From Thalassospira indica (GTDB lineage Bacteria > Pseudomonadota > Alphaproteobacteria > Rhodospirillales > Thalassospiraceae): DNA of 64,000 nucleotides. The position numbers and the translations under genes are program-made. The notes beneath the pieces were generated by a model, which was not told the DNA's origin, ran no database searches, and saw only the letters and a list, made by a program, of their open reading frames with translations. How positions within the stretch are numbered: the first letter of the stretch is position 1; each line of letters begins with the position of its first letter. Positions 43,715-50,608 of the stretch are shown piece by piece. The stretch lies in NCBI RefSeq assembly GCF_003403095.1, contig NZ_CP031555.1:3536001-3600000 (forward strand), read 5' to 3'.

Positions 43715-44071
43715 ATGTTCACCATCACCAAACAATTCGCCTTTTCCGCAAGCCACCAACTCAGCGGCCTTGAAGAAGATCACCCGTGCGCGCGCCTGCA
43801 TGGCCATAACTATATCGTCGAGGTGGAGCTTAAAGGTGCTGCCCTTGATGAACGTGGTTTCGTGCGTGATTATCGCGAACTTGGCCCGCTCAAACGTCTG
43901 ATCGATGACGAGTTTGATCACCGTCACCTCAATGAGGTTCTTGGTCACGATCACCCGACCGCTGAAAGACTTGCGCTGTTTTTCTATGACTGGGCGCATG
44001 ATCGCTGGCCGGAAGTTTCGGCGGTACGGGTTTCCGAAACACCGAAAACCTGGGCGGAATATCGTCCATGA
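43715..44071 (+). CDS. queD: 6-carboxy-5,6,7,8-tetrahydropterin synthase QueD
   Basis: A 118-residue enzyme converting 7,8-dihydroneopterin triphosphate to 6-carboxytetrahydropterin, the first committed step of queuosine synthesis. Zinc histidines are in FSASHQLSGL and CARLHGHNYIVEVEL, with the catalytic Cys in HPCARLHGH; DHRHLNEVLG and the closing ETPKTWAEY also match. The frame opens at 43583 within a palindromic repeat; the ATG at 43715 is the family start. The stop overlaps queE (ATGA). Confidence 0.93.
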   Translation: MFTITKQFAFSASHQLSGLEEDHPCARLHGHNYIVEVELKGAALDERGFVRDYRELGPLKRLIDDEFDHRHLNEVLGHDHPTAERLALFFYDWAHDRWPEVSAVRVSETPKTWAEYRP

Positions 44072-44850
44072 CGGTGCACGATCCCAACTTTGCCGACCTT
44101 CCCGATGCGCGCGGTAAAATCCGTATATCGGAAATCTTTGGTCCGACCGTTCAGGGCGAAGGCACGCTTATCGGCATGCCGACCGTGTTTGTCCGCACGG
44201 GCGGCTGCGATTTCCGCTGTTCGTGGTGCGATACGCTTTATGCCGTTGATCCGGCTTTTCGCGCCGACTGGAAACCGATGTCTGCCGCTGCGGTCTTGGA
44301 TGAAGTCAAAAAGCTGTCTGGCGGCAAACCGATCCTGATCACACTTTCGGGCGGCAACCCGGCAATCCAGCCACTGGGCGAGCTGATCACCCTGGGCAAG
44401 GCAGAAGGGTTCACATTCGCGATTGAAACCCAGGGCAGCATCGCCAAGGACTGGTTTGCCGATCTCAATTTCCTGACAATCAGCCCCAAACCGCCAAGCG
44501 CCTCAACCAATTTTGATAAGGATGCATTACAGGCTTGCCTGGATGCCGCCCAAGCCAATGGCATGCTCAATGGCCCGGCGATCACCCTGAAATTCCCGGT
44601 CCGTGACGAAGCAGACCTGCTGTTTGCCGATTATGTGACGAACCTTCACTTTGGCATTCCAGTCTGTTTGCAGCCGGTCAATACAACCCCTGCTGAGCCC
44701 CACCCGGATGGCGCAGACGGGGTTGATATCGCTGGCCTGACGGAACGCTATCGCTGGCTGGTCGATGAAGTCGCAAAGCGCAAATGGTTTGATGTCCGCG
44801 TTCTGCCGCAATGGCACGTCCATGTCTGGGGCAATCTGCGCGGGGTTTGA
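44068..44850 (+). CDS. queE: 7-carboxy-7-deazaguanine synthase QueE (radical SAM)
   Basis: A 260-residue radical SAM enzyme forming 7-carboxy-7-deazaguanine. ISEIFGPTVQGEGTLIG begins the fold; the [4Fe-4S] site is GGCDFRCSWCDTLYAV (C-x3-C-x2-C). LITLSGGNPAIQPLGELI is the SAM-binding GGE-like segment, here GGNP as in many QueE. ATGA overlap with queD shows coupling. With queC and queD it completes preQ0 formation for tRNA queuosine modification. Confidence 0.93.
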   Translation: MTVHDPNFADLPDARGKIRISEIFGPTVQGEGTLIGMPTVFVRTGGCDFRCSWCDTLYAVDPAFRADWKPMSAAAVLDEVKKLSGGKPILITLSGGNPAIQPLGELITLGKAEGFTFAIETQGSIAKDWFADLNFLTISPKPPSASTNFDKDALQACLDAAQANGMLNGPAITLKFPVRDEADLLFADYVTNLHFGIPVCLQPVNTTPAEPHPDGADGVDIAGLTERYRWLVDEVAKRKWFDVRVLPQWHVHVWGNLRGV

Positions 44851-44961
44851 ACCCCGCCCCGCAATTTGCCAGTGATGACAAAATATATTTTATCCGAAAT
44901 AAGCGAGCCTTTCCCGCACGATTGTGCCAGATGACCCGTTACAGACCGTTTGGCATGTTTG

Positions 44962-45021
44962 CTATTTGCCCGCACGCGCACCACTTCCCCATTAGCGGGC
45001 GCGCTTTGCGCCGGCAAATAG
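44962..45021. repeat. Long inverted repeat, possible RNA leader structure
   Basis: CTATTTGCC (44962-44970) is complementary to GGCAAATAG (45013-45021), enclosing 42 bases with further GC-rich partial pairing (GCGGGC, GGGCGCGC, GCGCC). It ends 12 bases before the small frame at 45034. Function unknown. Confidence 0.55.
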
Positions 45022-45033
45022 AAAGATCACATC

Positions 45034-45189
45034 ATGTCATTTCGCAGTTTTTCGACAAGCCAGGGAAAAGCGGGCACGAAGCCGGATGCAAAATCGTCAG
45101 ATAGCGCATCGGCACCTGCCGCAAAGCCAAAGTCCGAAAATTCCCCTGCCGAAACCAAACCGACCGCGCATCAAGGCGCGAATGACTGA
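45034..45189 (+). CDS. Possible small protein (51 codons), low complexity
   Basis: ATG at 45034 to TGA at 45189 encodes a basic, Ser/Ala/Lys/Pro-rich peptide starting MSFRSFSTSQGKAGT and ending TAHQGAND. No membrane segment or fold is evident and the ribosome site is weak. What supports it is the setting: an inverted repeat just upstream and a terminator hairpin nine bases after the stop, so this looks like a discrete transcript. It could also be a non-coding RNA with an incidental frame. Confidence 0.35.
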   Translation: MSFRSFSTSQGKAGTKPDAKSSDSASAPAAKPKSENSPAETKPTAHQGAND

Positions 45190-45197
45190 TACCGTGC

Positions 45198-45229
45198 TGG
45201 CGGAGGTTATCCTCCGCCATCGCCTTTTC
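45198..45229 (+). terminator. Hairpin followed by T-rich run
   Basis: TGGCGGAGG (45198-45206), loop TTAT, CCTCCGCCA (45211-45219), then TCGCCTTTTCT. A nine-base perfect stem; probable rho-independent terminator of the short transcript before it. Confidence 0.75.
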
Positions 45230-45299
45230 TGATCGAACTTTCCGAAAATCATGAACATGCAGGAAACATTCGTTTCCCGCTTCATAAAGGGCTGGTGCC

Positions 45300-45581
45300 A
45301 TGCAGCACAGCAGGATGACGCACAAAACCGTGACCTTTGCTCATCCGTTTCACTTGCGCGGACATAGCGATCTGTTTCCGCCGGGAAGCTATGTCGTCGA
45401 CACCACCGAAGAACTGATCGAAGGTGTCTCGATTACGGCCTATCGCAGGGTGTCGACCGATTTGCATCTGAAATACAAGCATAACGGCATGATGGTAGAT
45501 CGTATTCTTACCATCAAACCGGTTGATCTCGATATTGCCCTGACATGCGATGCAGATCCGGACCGCCCTGCACATCGTTGA
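45300..45581 (+). CDS. Small HPFHL-motif protein, unknown function (paralogue 1)
   Basis: A 93-residue soluble protein with VTFAHPFHLRGHSDLFPPG then SYVVDTTEELIEGVSITAYRR, a pattern recurring in small alphaproteobacterial proteins of unknown function (a beta-strand, a Pro-Gly turn, then D-T-x-E-E-x-I-E-G and AYRR). The start at 45300 has AAAGGG at good distance; an internal ATG at 45315 lacks one. It is paired with a diverged paralogue at 45910. Confidence 0.65.
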   Translation: MQHSRMTHKTVTFAHPFHLRGHSDLFPPGSYVVDTTEELIEGVSITAYRRVSTDLHLKYKHNGMMVDRILTIKPVDLDIALTCDADPDRPAHR

Positions 45582-45909
45582 GCCAATCATCCTTTGAAAT
45601 CCGGCGCATTTTATCCCGCGCTTTTCAAACCTGGATCGCGCGCATATTTGTGCTGAACGTTGTGTTTTGGCCGAAACCCCATATATAATGTATACACCGT
45701 GCCTGTTCGCAGGCAGGGTTACACACTTGGCGCCTGACCAATGATGCCTGTGCGTCCCGAGCATATGACACAGGTATCGGCGCCTTACCGAATGACCCGA
45801 AGAGATCGGGGATTGCGGATCTTAAGCCGCCCCAAAGGGGTGAACACTCAAAACAAAATCAGATCCGCAGCTTCAAGGTCATCTTCCGGATGCTCGAAGG
45901 AGCCATGTT
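45582..45909. other. Long leader region of paralogue 2, with promoter-like and hairpin elements
   Basis: TTGTGT (45660-45665), an 18-bp spacer and TATAAT (45684-45689) form a plausible promoter, giving a 5' leader of about 215 bases. The leader holds TGCCTG-TTCG-CAGGCA (45700-45715), a UUCG-loop hairpin, and the larger structure at 45815-45868. No coding frame is supported. Confidence 0.5.
45815..45868 (+). ncRNA. Candidate structured cis-element
   Basis: GCGGATCT (45815-45822) pairs with AGATCCGC (45861-45868), enclosing CCCC-AAA-GGGG (45830-45840) and an A-rich single-stranded arm (AAAACAAAATC). It is 41 bases before the ATG at 45910. The layout is aptamer-like, but it matches no riboswitch class I know. 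Confidence 0.4.
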
Positions 45910-46239
45910 ATGAGCATAACCCGCACAACCCATCGTTCGGTGACGTTCTTTCATCCGTTCCACTTGCCCGGTCATCCCGGGTTGCTTTCACCTGGAGAGT
46001 ATGAAGTCGACACCCTTGAAAAGCTTGATCCTGATGCTGCAATGCGCAGCTATATCAAGCTGGAATGTCATGTCCATCTCTGGGCGAAGGAGGACATAAA
46101 GGACGGCATTGACGTCCTGATGGTCGAACCGCAGACACTTGACGCCGCCCTAGCCCTTGATTCCGATCCGTTGCGTGAAGATGAACGCAATCAAATGATC
46201 AAATCCTTTGGCGGCAGGCCAACGGATAACGCTGCCTGA
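45910..46239 (+). CDS. Small HPFHL-motif protein, unknown function (paralogue 2)
   Basis: A 109-residue protein sharing with its neighbour the N-terminal plan: TTHRSVTFFHPFHLPGHPGL, PGEYEVDTLEKL, then a diverged middle (LDPDAAMRSYIKLECHVHL in place of the AYRR motif). Both end in an acidic LD-AL-DPD-like segment (TLDAALALDSDP). A tandem duplication followed by divergence is the simplest explanation. GGAG lies about ten bases before the ATG. Soluble; function unknown. Confidence 0.65.
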   Translation: MSITRTTHRSVTFFHPFHLPGHPGLLSPGEYEVDTLEKLDPDAAMRSYIKLECHVHLWAKEDIKDGIDVLMVEPQTLDAALALDSDPLREDERNQMIKSFGGRPTDNAA

Positions 46240-46340
46240 CAGCATACCTAACCAAGATGTAACACCATAAAGCAATCCGGTCAGAGAACCTTATCAACCG
46301 ATCGCGTCCCAACATCTCTGCCCTGCAAATGATCATGGAT

Positions 46341-47012
46341 TTATGGCAGCCAGAATACCGGTGTCAGCCACCCGTGATCTTGCAAAAGTTTGACACCTTC
46401 CAACACGGGAATGGCAATCCAGAACCACATCGCATCGCGGGTGGTGGCCAAAAACAGGGCCGGTCGGCACAAAATCTCCTTCTCGTCTCGCCAGCGGAAC
46501 CATGTCGGGCGAAAACGCGGAACCGTATTCACATAGCGTTTGAAGAGCCGGCCAAACCGTTCCGCCAGCATGGCTTCCTCCCGCAGCACCACATGCCGGA
46601 ACACCGTCCAGCACAAAACAGCCGACACCAGCCCGATGGTAATACTGCCGGTTTGGGCACCAGCGCCAAATGCACCGATGAAGCTGAAAACATAAAGCGG
46701 GTTTCGACACATCGAGTAAGGGCCCGACGTCACCAGTTCGGTTTTTTTGCGCCCGCCAATATACAGCGAACACCAGCCCCGCCCCACAATGCAGACCATG
46801 ATCGCCATCATCCCGATAACCTGGATAGTGTGGTGCCATACACTGTTGCGATCAAATCCTGCACGGGTAAAACAAACCAATGCCAAAAGCAGCACAACAC
46901 CAAGGCGAAGCGTCCATTTTCGGTAGCGCTGAATGCGCTGTAAATCTTTCGCCGCGTGCGCGTCTGTTGCAGAATTGAAATTGGGTTGAATCGAAAAAAG
47001 CGGTTGCTGCAT
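46341..47012 (-). CDS. Isoprenylcysteine carboxyl methyltransferase-like (ICMT/PEMT) membrane protein
   Basis: A protein of about 223 residues with four to five membrane helices and the ICMT/PEMT signature: TSGPYSMCRNPLYVFSFIG (the Arg-Asn-Pro-x-Tyr core) and a later REEAMLAERFGRLFKRYVN with the conserved E-E and Y. Bacterial members methylate unknown lipids or small thiols. The open frame reaches 47072, but the ATG at 47012 with GGGGGC upstream avoids running into the neighbouring gene. It lies 39 bases after the AraC-type gene, same direction. Confidence 0.75.
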   Translation of the reverse strand: MQQPLFSIQPNFNSATDAHAAKDLQRIQRYRKWTLRLGVVLLLALVCFTRAGFDRNSVWHHTIQVIGMMAIMVCIVGRGWCSLYIGGRKKTELVTSGPYSMCRNPLYVFSFIGAFGAGAQTGSITIGLVSAVLCWTVFRHVVLREEAMLAERFGRLFKRYVNTVPRFRPTWFRWRDEKEILCRPALFLATTRDAMWFWIAIPVLEGVKLLQDHGWLTPVFWLP

Positions 47013-47050
47013 GTATGCCCCCTTGAAAAAAGAGGCTACAGCATCCGTGA

Positions 47051-48342
47051 TCACCCAACCTTTGGCGTCCAATGCTGTTGATCCGATCCTGAAATTGGCG
47101 GTTCGGACGTCACCGACGCGGACAACAATTCCCGCCTTGCCGCTTCACGCACCGCACTGGGTGTCTCACCAGTGATTTTCTTGAAGGCCAGATTAAAGGT
47201 CGATTTCGAATTGAACCCGACACTTAGCGCGATATCAAGAATGGTACGATCAGGCTCAAGCACCAGAACGGACCGGGCTTCGCGGATACGCGCGGCATTG
47301 ACGAAGTCAAAAAAGCTTTTGCCGACATGATGATTGAGCACATAGGACAGCTGATTGGGGGTTATGCCAACCGTACGCGCCAGTTTCGGCAAGGACACCA
47401 GCGGGTCCAGAAGAATATCCCCCCGCGCCTGAATGTCTTCAAGGCGCGCCAACGCCCGTTCCACACCGTCGGGATCAAGCAACGGACGCGGGATTGTATC
47501 GTCAGGCGCACGATGATCCGTCCGAGCTGTTTGCACGGGCGCATTTTCGTCCGGTGACATGACCGTCTGGCTTTGCACATCACCAGCTTCCTCGGCCTCA
47601 TCCAGGGTATCATCGGATGGCCAATCAGCCATGACAAACAAGGCCGGCTGCGTGGCGATTTCATAGCTCATGGCAAACAGCACCAGCGCAAAGGCGATCT
47701 CGGTGCCAAACATTTCGGCATTGTCGGGCAAGTACAGCTCAGCAATCTTGCTTACCGCGACCGTAACAAACACGAAGGTCAGGCCACCCAGAACCACGCC
47801 GATCCAGCGTTGCATCGCCTTGCGATCCGCACCAAGCTGTTCTTCGGTCTTGCGCAAATAGCGACACGCCACCTGCCACAACAGAACAATATATATCGTT
47901 ATCTGGATAAAGATCGTACCCCAGCAAAAGGCATCAACAAATTCCGCGATCGTATATTGCCCCCCCAAACGGTCCCCCCACCATTATGGGTGACAACCCA
48001 CGCCGTCAGGTTAAACACCACAAATAGCAAGATGAAATGCCCCCACGGGCGGCGCGACGGGTTGCCCGAAATTTCCAGGAAATAAAGGTAGACCGCAGGC
48101 GCAATTGCAAAATTGATCGGACTAAAGAACAGATCAAGCAACCCGCCCATATCGGCCGAGACCAAAGGTTCAGCAACATCCTCGATCAGATTGAGCGCAA
48201 CAGCAGCAATAAACAGCATCATCCATCTGTTGGCCCCAAAGGCACGCGAACCTTCGGACCGCAGAATAAGACACAGAAACACCGCCTGCACGACGCCGAC
48301 GGCTGCGACCACAGCGCTTACATAATACGTCCAACCGGTCAT
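47051..48342 (-). pseudogene. Membrane-domain AraC family regulator, frameshifted at a G7 tract
   Basis: Two minus-strand frames make one regulator. The N-terminal frame (from the ATG at 48342, preceded by AGGAG) encodes several membrane helices (VVAAVGVVQAVFLCLIL; FNLTAWVVTH). The second (to 47051) continues with FCWGTIFIQITIYIVLLWQV and two more helices, then an AraC domain with LARTVGITPNQLSYVLN and ILDIALSVGFNSKSTFN. The break is at C7 (47960-47966, G7 on the coding strand): eight or five Gs would join the frames through VWGGQYTIAEF. Repaired length is about 430 residues. Such proteins sense at the membrane and activate transcription. Confidence 0.88.
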
Positions 48343-48740
48343 TCCGGCATGCTCCTGATTTTTCAGATGGATCTTCAGACGACGAACAATGTTCGACCCG
48401 ATCAACTATATCGTTTCAATATACACAGCCGGACACTATCGGCGTCCGATTATGCACAGGCGGACGCCGCCCGGGATCGACTTTGCGAAAGTGATCACCC
48501 GATGGTCCCCGATACTCCGACCCTGGGGCCGATCATCACAACAATCATGTTGTAACACGAACCAAACATGCTTCGTCCAGATTGAAGGGCTGTCACAAAA
48601 GGTTCCATCATATTTAATTGACTATATCGAATTGATATATGATAGTTCGATATATATCGGACTGATATAGTCGCTTTGGCACTTTCCCCCGCCGCGGCAT
48701 ACTCAGTCCCGGATGCGTAAACAAGGATACAGAATACAAG
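48343..48740. other. Intergenic region between the AraC-type gene and padR
   Basis: About 400 bp serving the divergent genes. The right-hand part (48610-48672) is very AT-rich and contains the PadR operator candidates. In the left part GGCGTCCG (about 48439) and CGGACGCC (about 48461) form an eight-base inverted repeat. No coding frame is supported. Confidence 0.5.
48618..48672. promoter_or_regulatory. Tandem PadR operator candidate: two ATATC-N5-GATAT sites 30 bp apart
   Basis: ATATC-GAATT-GATAT (48624-48638) and ATATC-GGACT-GATAT (48654-48668) are the same 5-5-5 palindrome spaced exactly 30 bp. Between them CGATATATATCG (48648-48659) is a perfect palindrome, and the outer arms GACTATATC (48620-48628) and GATATAGTC (48664-48672) are complementary. 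A TTGACT -35 (48618-48623) with GATAGT 17 bp on (48641-48646) overlaps the sites. AT-rich palindromes of this form are typical PadR targets. Confidence 0.7.
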
Positions 48741-49325
48741 ATGGACGTACGTACTTTATGTCTGGGTGCCCTGATGGGTGGCGAGGCAACAGGATATGAA
48801 ATCCGCAAGATGTTTGAAGATGGCACGTTCAGCCATTTTCAAATCGCGTCCCTTGGTTCGATCTATCCGGCCCTGACCAAACTGACTCAGGACGGTCTGG
48901 TGACATTTGTTGAACATGAACAGGAAAACCGACCGGACAAGAAAATCTATCAGCTGACATCTGAAGGACGTCGCACATTTCTGCGCACGTTGTTGCAGAC
49001 CAGACCGGCCGAGGATCGTTATCGTTCCGATATCTTGTTCATGCTGACCTTTGCCGAGGAAATGCCGATTGAACTGACCGAGGCGCTGATTGATGAATTT
49101 GCTGCCCGTCATGAATTGATGAGCCATCAGATTGATCCGGAAAACACCGACAAACCGGCCCATCAAAAATCAAATGCCCGCGATGAAAACGGCGAACTCA
49201 GACCAGGATGCTGTTTTGTTGCCGGTCTGGGACAGGCCATGTGCAATGCGACCCTGAAGTTTATTCGCGAAAACAAGCAGGGCCTGCTTGACGAGTTGAA
49301 GACGCGCAAGGCCAACAAGTCCTAG
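48741..49325 (+). CDS. PadR family transcriptional regulator
   Basis: A 194-residue regulator. The N-terminal winged helix has LGALMGGEATGYEIRKMF and SLGSIYPALTKLTQDGLVTF, the PadR recognition motif, followed by KKIYQLTSEGRRTFL. The C-terminal helical dimerisation domain (about 95-190) has an unusual CCFV segment near the end (ELRPGCCFVAGLGQAMC), two adjacent cysteines that could sense redox or metal. AAGGA precedes the ATG. It lies upstream of and in line with the RND efflux genes and very probably represses them and itself. Confidence 0.88.
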   Translation: MDVRTLCLGALMGGEATGYEIRKMFEDGTFSHFQIASLGSIYPALTKLTQDGLVTFVEHEQENRPDKKIYQLTSEGRRTFLRTLLQTRPAEDRYRSDILFMLTFAEEMPIELTEALIDEFAARHELMSHQIDPENTDKPAHQKSNARDENGELRPGCCFVAGLGQAMCNATLKFIRENKQGLLDELKTRKANKS

Positions 49326-49409
49326 GACGCAACCGAACGCTGTGCGCAAGACGTGCCCAACAGAGCCACTGACGCATTCCAATAGCGGAATATTTGAGGG
49401 AACAGAACA

Positions 49410-50585
49410 ATGAATGCTTCACGCCTGATCGCCATTCTTTTGGTCGTTGGGACCGTTATATGGATCGGCAGCGCCTATTTGACGGGTGGTGATGAGACGA
49501 CGGAACAGACCAGCGTCTCAGATGCGACCTCTGAAAACAAGGCCGCCAAAACAACGGCAAGTGTTCGTACCATCACCAGCCACGCTGTGGATCACGTCGA
49601 TCATTTGCGCATCACGGGCCGCACCGAAGCAGTCATTTCTGTTGAAATCAGTGCCGAGACCGAAGCACGCGTGATTGAAGTTGGCGCGATCAAGGGCCAG
49701 GCCGTTCAGAAAGGCGATCTGATTGTACGCCTTGATACCGGCGATCGTCAGGCCCGTGTTGCCAAGGCGCGCGCGCTGGTCGCCCAGCGTGAACTTGAAC
49801 ATTCCGCCGCCGAAAGTCTGGCTCAAAAGAACTATCGCTCCAAAACCGGTGTGGCACAAACACTTGCCCTGCTTGAAGAAGCGCGCGCTGATCTGATGAT
49901 TGCGCGCACCGAGCTCGGCAATACCGAAATCCGCGCCCCGTTTGACGGCATTGTCGAAGAACGCCCGGCCGAGGTCGGTGACCTTTTGTCGATTGGGGAT
50001 CGGGTCGCAACCCTGATCCAGGGTGATCCGATGCTGGTCGTTGCCCATGTTCCCGAACATTCGATCAGCGCGATTGACCTTGGCCAACTGGCAAGCGTTA
50101 CCCTGTTTGACGGCAGCATCCATGATGGCATCGTCCGTTACACTGCCCGGGCATCTGACAATGACACCCGCACCTTCCGGGTCGAGGTTGAAATTGATAA
50201 TCCTGATCTGCGCATTCCTGATGGCATGACCGCCGAACTCGAAATTCCGGTCGGCATCAAGCGTGCCCATCAGGTAAGGCCGTCGGTCCTGACGCTCAAT
50301 GACGAGGGTGTACTTGGCGTACGCGCCATTGTCAGTGACAACAAGGTCGATTTCCTGCCTGTCGAATTGCAAGGCGGCAATCGTGACCGGATCTGGATCG
50401 GTGGTCTGCCCGACACGTTTGAACTGATCGTTGTCGGCCATGACTGGGTCAAGGAGGGTGCAACGGTTGAAGTTGTCCACCTTGAAACCGACAAGGATGG
50501 TCTTCCGATAATGCAGGATGACGAAGCACCTTCGACGGCGTCTGACGATACCGGCCCGACCCTTTCGGAAAACTCCGCGCAATAG
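49410..50585 (+). CDS. RND efflux periplasmic adaptor subunit
   Basis: A 391-residue membrane-fusion protein. An N-terminal anchor helix (LIAILLVVGTVIWIGSAYL) is followed by a disordered Thr/Glu-rich linker. Then come the lipoyl half-motifs VISVEISAETEARVIEVG and LGNTEIRAPFDGIVEERPAEVGD around a coiled-coil hairpin, a beta-barrel domain, and an acidic tail. It bridges the inner-membrane pump and an outer-membrane channel; no TolC-like gene is here. GAGGGAAC precedes the ATG; 23 bp separate it from the pump gene. Confidence 0.92.
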   Translation: MNASRLIAILLVVGTVIWIGSAYLTGGDETTEQTSVSDATSENKAAKTTASVRTITSHAVDHVDHLRITGRTEAVISVEISAETEARVIEVGAIKGQAVQKGDLIVRLDTGDRQARVAKARALVAQRELEHSAAESLAQKNYRSKTGVAQTLALLEEARADLMIARTELGNTEIRAPFDGIVEERPAEVGDLLSIGDRVATLIQGDPMLVVAHVPEHSISAIDLGQLASVTLFDGSIHDGIVRYTARASDNDTRTFRVEVEIDNPDLRIPDGMTAELEIPVGIKRAHQVRPSVLTLNDEGVLGVRAIVSDNKVDFLPVELQGGNRDRIWIGGLPDTFELIVVGHDWVKEGATVEVVHLETDKDGLPIMQDDEAPSTASDDTGPTLSENSAQ

Positions 50586-50608
50586 CGCGTATCATGAGGA
50601 GATGAAAA

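Noticed and set aside
46341..47072. Upstream start (47072) for the ICMT-like gene
   Set aside because: It would overlap the AraC-type gene and adds residues without family character; 47012 is better placed.
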